DNA from: Petrosia ficiformis
Taxonomy: Eukaryota > Porifera > Demospongiae > Haplosclerida > Petrosiidae
Assembly (NCBI GenBank): GCA_947044365.1
Contig: OX345636.1
Coordinates: 8,142,001 to 8,206,000, forward strand
Direction: 5' to 3'
Length of the DNA: 64,000 bases
Both the position numbers and the translations under genes were made by a program. Within the stretch, counting starts at the first letter, position 1. The number at the start of each line of letters is the position of its first letter. This document shows positions 21,840 to 33,900 of this stretch, in pieces. The notes beneath the pieces were generated by a model, which did no database searches, was not told the origin of the DNA, and saw nothing but the letters and a program-made list of their open reading frames with translations.

Positions 21840-23590
21840 TTTTATACCTCTTTTCAGTGGCGTAACTGAACCCGGGCATCAGCGAAGTTTTATTAAAGAA
21901 CTATGAATACTTGTAACATGTTACAAGATTTAAACAAGTGTGGTTTATAGAGACAATAACTTGATAATAATTAAATCATGCAAAAATGAAGTAAGATATA
22001 CAATTCAGCTGAAGAAAGCCTCTTAGTAGTTAGTGTATAAGTACTGGTAACACAGTGATCTGCAATACCTGAAATTTGGAAAAAATTATCATTTGCTATC
22101 ATTATTTACATCACCAAACTGACATTCTGATTTTATGTCATGGTCGAGAATTGTATTATCATGAAGATAATTCAATGAAAACAGAAAATAAACCAAATAA
22201 GATATTTTTCCAATCTATTAGTAGCAAATTAGATTCAAGATATTGCAGATCATCATTGTGTATTGTTCTTAAAGGAATATGACCTCCCATGATATAGTAT
22301 AACTAAAAATAAGATTTGTGAGTTTCATCCATTATAGATTCGAAAGATTTAGTTTAGATGACAATACATCATCTGAAGGAAACACTGCAGTCAGTTCTTA
22401 AATCATAGTGAAACACTTCACACACACACACATCCACTAGCCACAACTCTTTCCAAATATAACTTAAATCATTTCTGTATTTAAAATGCTACTATATAAT
22501 TACTATATATTCAAATGGTGCGTTTGTTATCCCTACAGATTTCAGTGTGTAGGTACTGTCAACCATCTGGGAAACCACTCACATATTTTCAAAGACTATA
22601 ACCCATCCAGTGTCATGAACTCATGATCATGCAATGACAGAGAGAAATCAGCCAGATGACACAACTCAGAAACACATAGCTCAATGGCGTCCCTGATAAT
22701 AGTGAAGCAATAACTAACACTCTCTTGAAGTACATTAAATAAGGAGTTCATGAGAGAACATCAGTAGTAATAATTTTACTGATGAAGGTAACTTATCAAG
22801 ATATATTTTCTGATACCTCTCTTCCTTGAAACACTTTAGTAACAATTAGAATCTATGTTTCAAACACTCAAAATATAAATTTACAAAATATTACCTTGTT
22901 CAAATTTCATCTGTTAGTTTCCAGCCCCACCAATTGAAATTTGAAAGTTAAAGTGTCTATCTCACAGCTATTACATAACAACTAGTTGCTAAATATTGAG
23001 ACATTGTCAGAATCGACTGTTATTGAGACTAATTATTATTATTAGCTACTATTAGCAACTATTATTATTATTGTATTATTATTATTATCACTATTATTAT
23101 TATTATTATTCATTATTATTATTATCACCAAAGTTTTACAAATCAGTATTAATGAAAAAAATAATAAAGATGTATGAGTTGAATGAGTTTAAGGAGTTGA
23201 TTGTTGAGGGTACAAAGACACATAGTAGGCAAATGTAGTAAAAAATGTAGGCACCAGTGATATTGGACATTGAATCCTTAATTTGTTTTTGGCTCAACAA
23301 ACAAATCAATGCTGGCAGACATTTTGGTTGGCAGTAATATACACAGATCATATTATACAACACTGCCTACCATGTCTGTAGCCCTAGATAAAGCATCATC
23401 CAGTGTATGTATGGTCATTGGTTTTTAATGATTTGTGTGTTAGAGGCTGCAAATTATGTTTACTTATATGGTCTATTTCTATGATCCTTACCTTCAAAAA
23501 AACTAATCTATTTGCTTACCTCTCTATTTTAATAAAATTTTCAAATTCTTCAAAAGAAGACGTGCTTCAGTAGTGTTTTGTTTATATTAA
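21840..23590. other. No confident gene; ATT microsatellite at 23035-23128
   Basis: AT-rich region with short frames. (ATT)n with interspersed GCTACT and CACT occupies 23035-23128. Nothing else could be supported. Confidence 0.5.
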
Positions 23591-23599
23591 TAACAATAC

Positions 23600-24290
23600 T
23601 TCCCAGCTTCTTTAGCTTTAATTTGTCAGATCTTCCATTCACATATAGCACAGTGCACTTTTAAATTAATAGGTAATTTCAATTGTTCAATATTCAATTT
23701 AGGAAGGAAACATTTGAGAACTGCCTTGATAGTAGTACATATATTAGCAGGTGGAATCTGTTCTGCTAATATAATATAATGCAACTTTCAAATCATTGTC
23801 GAGTATTGCTTGCCATCACCTTTTGTTTTATTGCTTAAAAAAGGATAGACGATGCATCAGTAATGGTAGATAATTCTTTTTGAACAAAAAAGCAATGCTT
23901 TATATAACTCCACATTCTTCTCTTGAATATCCTGAGCTGTTTCTTCAATGCTGATATGATCGGAAAGGGTAGACTGATCTCTGCAGATAGAAGGTCTGCT
24001 CCTACATGCAGAGATCAGTCTGCCCTTTCCAAGCAGTATTTAGCTCCCTTTTAACAATCTTTCTGTTATATCTCGTGCTTGCCTTTTCATTTCATCACAT
24101 TCCCGATTTCACCGCTCTCAAATCTATTGTTAACTTCTGAACTTGTTCAGTATATTCCTTTCCCTCAACTTGCACTGCTTTCACTTGGTGTTCCCCTAAG
24201 CCAAAGCTCACCACTGAGTTTTGAGGTTGATTTGATGTTGCAAGCCTTCAATAATCATTGAGCATTATCAGAGGGTAAACTTCTTGTTTA
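23600..24290 (-). pseudogene. Degenerate transposon-like coding remnant
   Basis: Minus-strand translation shows stretches that look protein-coding but lie in shifting frames with stops, notably LAEQIPPANICTTIKAVLK, LNIEQLKLP and, further upstream, VEGKEYTEQVQKLTIDLRAV. The pattern resembles the C-terminal part of an invertebrate transposon ORF, but the family is not certain. A 24-bp hairpin (23962-24030) interrupts it. Confidence 0.35.
23962..24030. repeat. 24-bp hairpin with 21-nt loop
   Basis: GGAAAGGGTAGACTGATCTC (start of arm 23962-23985) pairs with the arm at 24007-24030; the only non-Watson-Crick position is a T-G wobble. Length and loop size fit a foldback insertion or a miRNA-like precursor. 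Confidence 0.8.
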
Positions 24291-24840
24291 TAAATGCACG
24301 CCAATGGCAACATAAAATTAAAACACTGTTGTGGCAAGTGTAGGGTGGCAATTATCCAGCCCCACCCTATTAATACTGCAGATCAGATATCAGAATTCGC
24401 AGTTGTGACGTCAGTAACACGTTTTGCGTAAGGATGCTCCTGCTGTTCTTGTTATTTTGTCTTCTTCTCTCTGCCAAGTGAAGGTACCATCTTATGCAGC
24501 TCGATTCACCCTTCCAGAAGGAGCAGAACAAGGAATAATGATAAGAGAGCTGTGACTGTCATCCATAGTAACGTGAACTTTTTTGAGTAGAATATCATAT
24601 TTGGTGGCAGAGGGGCACTTCAACTCATGAAGAAGATTGTCGGAAGATGTAAGTGATGATTACATAATGCTTTATTTTGTTCAGTAATACATGATATAAT
24701 CTCAAGTTACTATAATAATAATTATAACGATTATAATAACTGAACCACTACAACATCAAACTCTACATTATATATAATTATTATATTATATATATATGTG
24801 GTGGCCATTATGATATTAATTATTATGGGTCTTGGGGGCT

Positions 24841-25300
24841 ATCCCTATAATTGCTTTCTGTGTGGTATAATTAATTTATAATTATGTTTGTATCATTTAC
24901 GTGAGTATTCATTGTATAAGTAGTTAAGGAAGTTGCATCATTCCTGGGGCTTCGTTCAATTTGTACGTGAAAGAGTACGCGCTTGAGCTGCAGACCAGCA
25001 GGAAGATTCAGGAAGAATGTAAAATAGCTAGTAACTGTTGTATATAGCAGAGAAACAGTATAAAGATATTGCAAGAAATTTTAACAAGTATATAACAATA
25101 AATTGTTTAGTTTCAGATATGAGGAAGTCATCATTTAGAACCTTGAACGACTACTTAAGTCAGTTCATCAGAGATCTGTGTACTTAGACTGCAATTACAT
25201 TACTTCCTTGGGTCCCAGTTTTTGAGTACATAGAAAGGTAGAGACACTAGTGCCATCAGCATTGATTCATACATAGTAATCACAAAGCAATTATAGGGAT
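24841..25300 (-). mobile_element. ATCCCTATGATTGC-family TIR element, full copy
   Basis: The ends ATCCCTATAATTGCTTT (24841) and AAAGCAATTATAGGGAT (25284-25300) form the TIR. The interior shares AGTTAAGGAAGTTGCATC, GAGAAACAGTATAAAGAT and CACTAGTGCC with the other family members. No transposase, so non-autonomous. Confidence 0.7.
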
Positions 25301-25334
25301 ACGTTTTTCTCAATATATATGTATAATATATATA

Positions 25335-25468
25335 ATGAATTTGAGGTGTATATGCTAAATATACAACTAGTCAGTGAGGAAGTTTGAAAAATATCACCCG
25401 AGGGTGATATTTTTTCAAAACTTCTGAACTGACAGGTTGTATATTTAGCATATACACCGAAAATTCAT
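25335..25468. repeat. 134-bp near-perfect palindrome with a 2-nt loop
   Basis: Arms 25335-25399 and 25402-25468 are reverse complements with few differences, meeting at ATATCACCC-GA-GGGTGATAT. Weaker TA-rich pairing continues outward on both sides to about 25315 and 25490. This is a cruciform-prone foldback structure, probably a MITE of two fused TIRs. Confidence 0.85.
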
Positions 25469-25673
25469 AGTATATATTATATATATTTTGAGTATATTGC
25501 GTGTCGCCATTGTGCACGTGTGTTCGCACATGCGCATATGTAGTTTAGACAGCCACTTCCTACACGTGCATGCAGAGGTCAACAGGCAGAAAGGAATATC
25601 TTGTTGAATCGTCAATGGCAAGATAAAGATTATTCCCCTCCACCGATTAAGAAAAAGGGGTCTTTCACTTTTC

Positions 25674-25931
25674 TTGAAAAGAAAAGGCAAGACCAATGAA
25701 CAGAAGGACAGATTTGCTAGGCTATCAGAGATCGAGCTAGAGGAGTGTAAGAACAAACCTGGCTGTAAAAACGCTGACAAATCACAATTATGGGCTTTTT
25801 GTGTTTTTGAAGCGTGGATTGAAAATCAGTGTGGTAGTGAGCCAGACGATGATCAGATCAGGTACAAGGAATCCAATTTGTACGCTGATGACGCCAAAAG
25901 AGTGTGCTCGCCATGTTGTGCAAATTTATAG
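25674..25931 (+). CDS. Small ORF resembling a Crypton-type N-terminal segment
   Basis: The 85-codon frame starts MKRKGKTNEQKDRFARLSE and contains KSQLWAFCVFEAWIENQCG. That resembles WAVNIFEDWLETRKQSG of the Crypton at 15026-13628, the WxxxxFxxW motif of KIAA1958-type N-termini. It ends in CSPCCANL and lacks any recombinase core. It lies just right of the 25.4 kb palindrome. It may be a transposon fragment or the first exon of a longer gene. Confidence 0.35.
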   Translation: MKRKGKTNEQKDRFARLSEIELEECKNKPGCKNADKSQLWAFCVFEAWIENQCGSEPDDDQIRYKESNLYADDAKRVCSPCCANL

Positions 25932-26837
25932 TAGAGGCAAGAATAGTGTGTGTATTTGTTTTGCTTCAGGACTGTTGTTTATTATTATTGTTGAGTTATT
26001 GATCATTATATGTTATTATTCCTCACACTATACAATATCTATAATAGAGAGATGTTTGAATAAATTAATGAGTGTATTATTAAAATTATAACTATATAAT
26101 TATATTGTGTAATGAACATTATGTCACATCATGTGTACATTTCATACACCATTTTCTGTACATTGTTTTTTGTATCTTTGAAGCTTTGTTTCTTGGGCTT
26201 TGTCTATCGTCCTAATGAGTGTTTATACAGCTATTTGTGAAGTTTTGTCCAGAAATTCGCTAGTTTTCAAGAGATCTAATAGCCATGCTATCCCCACATT
26301 TTGCATATTCATGATGTACTATTGATTTCTTAGTGTTGATACAAATGGTGTGTTTCGGGCTGTTGCAATATGTTACTTAGGCAAAGTTGTTCTAAAGCCA
26401 TGCTGTTTTAGCAAAAGCTAGCGAGGGTTCTGCACTGTTATTAGATAATTTCTCATGTATAACTAAACTGTTAATGACTTATATATTCTGATAGTGTAAT
26501 ACACACAAAAAACATATTATCTTGTCTGAGAAAATCTACCAGTATACAGTCACTGATTATTCATTACATATGTAATTATATATATGAAATATGATATTAT
26601 ATACTAGTAAATGAAGTTTAAAATATTGTCAATTGACTGTAGTAGTATATAGAATCTAGAAAATGATGTTGAATACAACAAAACTAATAAGACATATTCA
26701 GACCATGTTTGAGTGTTTGAGTTTAATTCACATTTCAAATGTCTATTTATGACTCATACAGATGGCTTCCATTTGTTTTGAACTATAATCATTTACTAAA
26801 TGTTTGTGACCACACATGCATATTGTGAACATAGTTA
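25932..26837. other. No gene seen
   Basis: AT-rich sequence with short frames only. Confidence 0.55.
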
Positions 26838-27231
26838 AGGAAGTTGCAATATTATATCATTATGGGGACTAGCTAATTACTAGGCATGGCCTGTAGAAGA
26901 ACTCACTCTTGAGCCTCAGACTAGCAGGAGAATGTAAAAGAGCATCTAATACTAATAGCTATTGTATATATCAGAGAAACAGTATAAAGATGATGTAAGA
27001 ATATTAAACGAGTAAGAAAAGCAAGTAATTATAATGAGTTGTTGAGTTTCAGACATGAGAGAGTCATCAGCAATGAATAAGGTTAGAACATTGAAGGAGT
27101 ACTTCAGTTTTATCAAAGATCTGTAGACTTCAATTATGCATTGTTCAGGCCATAGTTTCATAGTATGCATAAAGGCCTAAAGGGACACTAGTGCATGATT
27201 GATTTAGTCACTGCAAAGCAATCATAGGGAT
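26838..27231 (-). mobile_element. ATCCCTATGATTGC-family TIR element, partial copy
   Basis: It starts AGTTAAGGAAGTTGCAAT and ends GCAATCATAGGGAT. It matches the interior and right end of 24841-25300 but lacks the outer left TIR. Confidence 0.65.
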
Positions 27232-27534
27232 ACCTTTCCTCAATACCTTCTTGTTTCTGCTTTTCTTTAAATTGTTGCATATCTCATGAGCCCTCCATAA
27301 TTATATATCATGAATTCTATTTTATGCATGTGTGGAATATGTGTTCCTACATAAACTGTAGTGCCCATTATTCAATAATGTTAATAACTGTTTATTAAAA
27401 TATTAAATGTACTAATATACATGTACCATAACAACAAACTAATATAATATAAAATACTATATTATCATCTAAAATATATAGTAAACTACTTGTATTACAT
27501 GTAACTAATAATTATATAACTATTGTTTATATTA

Positions 27535-28052
27535 TTAATGTATAATAATTTTAGATATTACAAAACACAATTTATCACTATTAATATATTCAGTGTTATA
27601 ATTAGCATTGTATTCTAAATCACTGTGTGATATGAAGTGAGGTATACCCAGTCCACTAGGAGCTGTGTCTCCTTGTGTTACTCTTGTACGAGATTCTAAT
27701 GGTGCATTGTAATGGTCGATAGTCTTCTCCACATGTCCCTTATCCTCCCTCCAATTGAGTAGTTGCATAGTAATCTCACTATTGAAAGGCCATTTCAAGC
27801 TCTCATCATATTCACCTTTCATGAGGTATGCAGCAACACCTACATGTGTACCTGTACCAGTACTGTAACCATTGGCATTTGCACTTAATTTTAGTTTGTA
27901 TCCACTCGGTCCAGTATAGAATGGTTGACTATAGCACTGATCAGCTACTCTCTTGTGCTCACTAAAGTTGTACATAGTGATAGTACATGGAGGGAGGAGA
28001 TAAGGGAACTCAGTTACAGGTGTAGGAATATACCAACTAGGTACATCTTGAC
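27535..28052 (-). CDS. MATH-domain exon with stop (terminal cassette)
   Basis: After an acceptor (TTACAG) at 28053 a phase-1 exon reads VPSWYIPTPV, then a MATH domain with EHKRVADQ, PFYTGPSGYKLKLSANANG, YLMKGEYDESLKWPF and TMQLLNWREDKGHVE. It ends KIIIH and TAA at 27537-27535. Sister exons have CAT ACA G then a GT donor here, so this copy has lost or never had the donor. No RING or zinc-finger exon lies between it and 40.9 kb, so it may be the last MATH cassette of the gene starting at 44897, or an orphan duplicate. Confidence 0.75.
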
Positions 28053-31000
28053 CTGTAATATAATAAATAATAAATAAATTATTAATAATTTGATAGTAAA
28101 TCTAACAGGTATTGACTCCTATGCTAGTAGGCTTTTCAATATCAACAAAGATGTGAAATGATTGGAATTTGATTATGTCAATAGTACATGTTGTTTATAG
28201 TGTACTGAATATATTTACAAGTTATATTACATGTTTACAAGACTCATGTAGTGTTTCTATATTAATATAATATCAAGTATTATCACTAATATAATAATGT
28301 AAACATGTTATTATAATGTGATGAGTACTAAACTATAATATATCACATTATGATATTTCATGTTCTTTATACTAGGAACTAGATAATTATGATGTATATA
28401 TGACAAGATGATATAAATATATTATTATATTTTATGTCATCTATTGTTATATCATGAATGAATCATACTTTTGATATTTTTAGTGTCTGGATATTCATAT
28501 TTATAATGTAAAGTAATGTATTACCTCATTATATTAGTAACTACTAACTAACAGACTTAGTGTTTATATTATCTGTTCAGTACTATAGAAGATAAGAAAT
28601 ATGAACACAATCATCATCTATCATCATTTTATTATAATTATTGATTTGACTAGTTCAGTTTATGTGCAGATATATAATGAATATCCTAACATTAAAAATC
28701 CATTCAGATATATAGTAATTAAATGAATATTCAGATAGAATGGATATTCATTCCAGTCCTAGTACATAGTCATATAGTATATTAATATCATTATGATAGA
28801 AGGACAAAGGTTGGTTATGTTCAAATACAAATGTTCATCATAGTGTGGTTGTATTGAATGAGATTATTAACACAAAACATGTGATCCATCCTACAACTGA
28901 TAGTTGTGTATATTAATAAACACTGAGTGTAGTATAAATATATTTCAATGAGTTCAGTGAATAGTGAAGAGTACATTTCACTGAATATAAATGTAATTAT
29001 ACACATGTAATGATAAATCATTCATATTAGTATAGTAACATATTATAATCAAAACTAAACCTATTAAATTATATTAATGATTATAATAATTACATAATGT
29101 GATGATCATAATCATAACCAGTATTCTTATTATTAAATTACTACATGTCTTGTAATATACTATAGTATAAAACTATTATATATGAAGTTATCACATTATT
29201 CATTAGCTAACTGTAAACTACAAGACAATGTATAAACATGACTATGAATATAATTATGATGTAATTATCATTTGTTATCTCTATAGATATCAGTCTCCTG
29301 ATTTTATAAGGAAATACTTCAGGGAAATACTACCTGGTACCTGGATCAAAATGGTTGCTCATATCAGAGGAAATTGTAGGTATGGTTCATATAATATATA
29401 CATGTACTATGGATGATGATGTCATACTAAATTACGTGCTTGTAAAATATAAATTAAGTAGTACTGCTACAGCAATAAAAGCAATGGTGAGAAGATATAG
29501 CTGATGTTATTTTCCTGCTACACAGACTATTAATGTGTCTTTCCAGGTTCATTTAACAGTCAGTTATAACAGATTTCATAACTCATAATGTCTGAATGAG
29601 TTATGAGTAGATATCTAATGAATCTTAATAGTCATGATGAATATATTATACATGTAATAAAAATAATTGCGAATGCCAACATTTATATCCACAACAATAT
29701 TGACATAGGATGAGATATACTATGTTGTCATAGCAACATAATTGATTTTGTAGGAGGTATATCACTCCTGTTTGCAGATATATAACTAGGACTATGTATA
29801 CATGTAGATAATAATAATTTATACATGTCTATATTATGTATTTCATACCAGAAGCTCATGAAAGGGAATAACTCCCACACAAATTATAGTAATTACACAA
29901 GTGATGTTTCTTATCCTAGTATCCAGTTTAGGTTACATGTTTCTATTATAATTCAGAACTAGATATCATGTATAATATACTATGTCTATAGTAACTACCT
30001 GTGCATGTGGTATACATGTGTTTTATACATTTTGTATGTATCTATTAGTTAAAATAAGACATGCTAAATTCTATCAAATCAAATTTCAAAGCGTGTATGT
30101 ATTTATCTTAAGTTCAGTACAATCATCTGTGTCTCATTATATTTGTATGGAAATCCTGTTAATGAGCTTCTGTGTGTTACTATACACATGTGTACTTTAT
30201 AATCAATAGTATGTGGTTAGTTATATCTTGTGTTAGGGATATATGTACATGTAATAATTATAATCTTCTCCTATCTTGATCACTGTGTGGTAATGATTCA
30301 CTATATCTATAGTCCTGGTAACAGGATCAATTGAAATATATGATTTTTCTAGAATTGATAATTGAATTTGGTCATTCCAATCAAACTTATAATCACACCT
30401 AAGCTCATAAAGGAATCATACATACATCTTGATAGCTAGTCGAGGTGGATTATAACTGAAATGATTTAATTGCAAACATTCCTGTCTTATTGCCTGGACT
30501 ATAGACACAGTGGTTTGATTTTACATGTACATGTACATTGTATGACATGAGTGTATGGGAATGAGACTGTGTAATAATACATGTACGTATGTCATATGAA
30601 CAGATGTTGTATATTGTCAGTATATTAATACTCTTATCTACAAGTACATGTAACTTGTGATATTTACTAGTAACATAATTATAAAGTCTATAAAGACACA
30701 TTAGTTTACTAAATCATATACATGTATATACTCAGGAGCGCATGAACCCCTCCGAAGCCGGGGAAGGAGCGTACAACTGCAAACACTAAGCAAACAAGGT
30801 GGAGGCGCTACGTGGCTGACAATACACAAAATTAAATCACATTGGTAGTTAGGAATTAGATAAGCTTTTTGGATTCATTGTTAATTATAAATGAAATGGT
30901 AATGTACAGACCAGAAGTAGACAAAACAGGAGTAGATAGAACACAACAAGTCAATATCAAGTATAATAGATAATGAGTATGTGTTTAATTAATCACATGA

Positions 31001-31700
31001 TGTATATAACAATTATGTGTAAGAAACAAAATGGTTTGTGTAATTTGTGTTGATACAATTTATATTACATAAAGTGTGTGTATTAAATATAAAACAATGA
31101 ATCATGTCAAATATGTAAATATCAACTTGTAAATTTCATGTTCTTCTCTTATAATTATAATTATCACTAATTACAATCCAATTATCTGTACATCACTAAT
31201 TATAATATTATAAATCTCTTCCTGATGTTACATGTAATCATAATATTGTCCTGATTCATGTACTCCTGTTTCATATAATCACATTTCATCTACTAATTAA
31301 TTTCCATTTATATATTATATATGAGTCTGGTTGAGTTATTATGTGTACAAGACAGTATCTAGAGACATGTATCTGTATCCCAGCTGATACACAAGGTTTA
31401 GAGAGGATTAAAGTTTGTGAGATTATTATGATTATAATTATATTAAAATTAATGATAATACATGAATTACAAGTAGATGAAATGTGAGTAGACAAAACAG
31501 GAGTAGATGAACCTGTTCTAAATAGTAATCATGAGAGGTGACATTATTATTATAATATCAGTTACATAACATAATAATAATTGATACAGATAACAGGTGA
31601 TAATGATTACTGATCCAATTATCAATACTTCACTAATTCAATATTATTATCAAACATGTGATGTACTAGTTATGTAATTTTAATAATGTGTGTAATAATA
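28053..31700. other. AT-rich region; one weak exon candidate at 29287-29373
   Basis: No confident gene. Between CTATAG and a GTATGG donor, 29287-29373 reads YQSPDFIRKYFREILPGTW, which looks protein-like but matches nothing I recognise. A short GC-richer patch lies at 30735-30825. The rest shows short frames and TACATG words. If the MATH exons belong to one gene, the part left of 31772 is intron. Confidence 0.35.
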
Positions 31701-31771
31701 TCATGTTACTACAAAGGGTCTATATGTATACATGTATGTAATGTTATATAATATACAATATGTTTTATTAC

Positions 31772-32287
31772 CTGTATGTATGATAACTTTAGACACTCTG
31801 AAACATAGTGTGTCGTTATGAAGGTATTCTGTGTTGTTATAAGCATTATACTCTAACTCCTTGTGAGGAACGACTCGAGGTTTAACCCCTGAACCTGGTG
31901 CTGTCTCTCCATCTGTTACTCTTGTACGAGCTGCTATTGGTGTATTGTAGTGGTCAACGATCGTTTCCACATGTGCCTTATCCTCCCTCCAGTTTAGCAA
32001 TTGAATAGTAATCTCACTATTCAATGGCCAGTTCAAAGTCTCATCATACTCCCCCTTCATGAGACGTACACCTACACTTAGGTGTGTATCTTTTCCAGAA
32101 GCTAACCCGTTGGCGTCAACACGTAGTTGTAATTTATATCCATTTGTTGTAGAGTAAAAAGGTACACTACACCACTGGTCACCAACTCTCTTGTGTTCAT
32201 TGTAGTTGAACATTGTGATTGTACATGGAGGGAGGAGGTGTGTGGACTGAGTCTCAGGAGGGATATACCAGGTTGGTATATCAGTAC
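31772..32287 (-). CDS. MATH-domain exon, phase 1-1 cassette
   Basis: The exon is 516 nt, the same length as the MATH exon at 41445-40930, entered and left in phase 1 (acceptor ATAG, donor GTAATA). It reads IPTWYIPPET, EHKRVGDQW, PFYSTTNGYKLQLRVDANG, RLMKGEYDETLNWPL, TIQLLNWREDKAHVE and HNDTLCFRVSKVIIH. This is a complete TRAF-type MATH fold, the usual receptor-tail binding module. It is closest to the exon at 28052-27535, including the LLPPCTITM linker, so the two arose from a local duplication. No upstream RING exon of its own is visible. Confidence 0.8.
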
Positions 32288-32289
32288 CT

Positions 32290-33034
32290 ATGATAATAAA
32301 TATAATAGTTAATATATGAAATTAGTTATAATATCTTCATGAGGTATAGTAACTATACTATTATTAGTAATGTGTAAATATATTTGAAGAGTATATCATG
32401 AAAAGAAGTGGTCACAATATAACTGATCAGGAATGTATAATTATAATAATTATGTGAGTGTTGTATATAATAGATATGTTTAATATACTATACTTTTATG
32501 TATAGTTTAATAACTAGCATAACAATAATTATTAATATACTAGTTAATTACAATTATAGTATGTGGATATTGTATGTAATTGTTATATCATACACGGACC
32601 TCTGGTCTCCACATGTTATATATTGTTACAGTATCAATATATTCCATGGGTACATGTGGAGGTATACTATAACTGTTTTGTACATGTAGCATGGAAATGA
32701 AGTGGAAATGTTATTCCTTTCCAGTAGTTATGGAATGGTTTATGGATTCACTCCTTATCTTGTAAATAGACCTGTTAATTGTAGAATGTCATCTTTCTGT
32801 CAACATTTATCATGTGTCACTCACTACAAGTGCTTATGAAACATGATATTGGTGGCCTCTTGATAATGGGTGTATAATTGGGATTTAAAATGTGTTGTTA
32901 TTAATATCAGGTGTTATTAATTGTTTCACATACATCATGTATGTGTTCTTTAGGATTCAATTACATGTACACAGTGTAACATGTAAAATCAGGTTCATGT
33001 TTCATGTATATATCCTGACAGGGGTACGGTTATA
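32290..33034. other. No gene seen
   Basis: AT-rich, short frames only. Confidence 0.5.
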
Positions 33035-33084
33035 TTCCAGCTAACTGACAATTATACAAGTGTATAATTGTCAGTTAGCTGGAA
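33035..33084. repeat. Perfect 24-bp palindrome with AG spacer
   Basis: TTCCAGCTAACTGACAATTA (start of arm 33035-33058) and its exact reverse complement 33061-33084 are 2 nt apart. The right arm and its flank (CAGTTAGCTGGAAAGTTTGC) are duplicated at about 33118-33145. Confidence 0.9.
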
Positions 33085-33156
33085 AGTTTGCATTATATGT
33101 ATATATGCCCCACACTTATCAGTTAGCTGGAAAGTTTGCATTGTATGTATATATAT

Positions 33157-33462
33157 TAGGGCTGGGACGATTAATCGATTAATCGATTAATCAATCGATA
33201 TTGAAAATTCTTCTGATTATCGATTATAAGTCTATGATATCGATTATGCTAATTATTCCAAACAACATACTTTTCAAGCATGTGACGGCAAATAATGTAC
33301 GATATGGAAATGACAGGAAGCCTTTTTGATCATCAAATGGGAGGAGTTTCCTGTATTAATTGACTTAATTGGCCTAATTACTTCTGCTGATTTTAATCGA
33401 TTATCAATCGACTTAGAGTTAGTGATAATCGATTTCAGAATCTCAGCCGATTCCCAGCCCTA
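33157..33462. mobile_element. hAT-type MITE, ATCGAT-rich, copy 2
   Basis: The ends TAGGGCTGGGA and TCCCAGCCCTA form the TIR. Flanks ATATATAT and ACATATAT fit an 8-bp target duplication with one change. The interior (ATTAATCGATTAATC, ATTACTTCTGCTGA) matches 10938-11265 in reverse orientation. Confidence 0.75.
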
Positions 33463-33704
33463 ACATATATATGTTTGCATACATAATCTGTAAAAATCTT
33501 TTATTCGTAGGTGTTAACGAATTTAAACAACATAGGAAACCTTATTAGTGACTCAAACATTAAAGCCAATAAATTCAGACAACTAACCAACTATTATCAC
33601 TTAAACTGATAATTATGAAATTAAACACTTTAAGCAGCACCTCCTCAGGCTCGCCCCACAATGATTAGCATTCATGCTAGCATTCTGTAGTTATATCATC
33701 TAAT

Positions 33705-33900
33705 ATGCACTGGTATGTCATCTGTTATGTACTGGTGTGTCATCTATTATGTACTGGTGTGTCATCTGTTATGTACTAGAGTGTCATCTGTTATGTACTA
33801 GAGTGTCATCTGTTATGTACTGGAGTGTCATCTATTATGTACTGGTGTGTCATCTATTATGTACTGATGTATCATTTATTATGTAATGGTGTGTCATGCA
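33705..33900. repeat. 22-bp minisatellite
   Basis: About nine copies of GTGTCATCTGTTATGTACTG with small variants, degrading toward 33900. Confidence 0.9.

Noticed and set aside
30735..30825. GC-richer patch as a possible exon or RNA gene
   Set aside because: No open frame, stem set or repeat partner could be shown.
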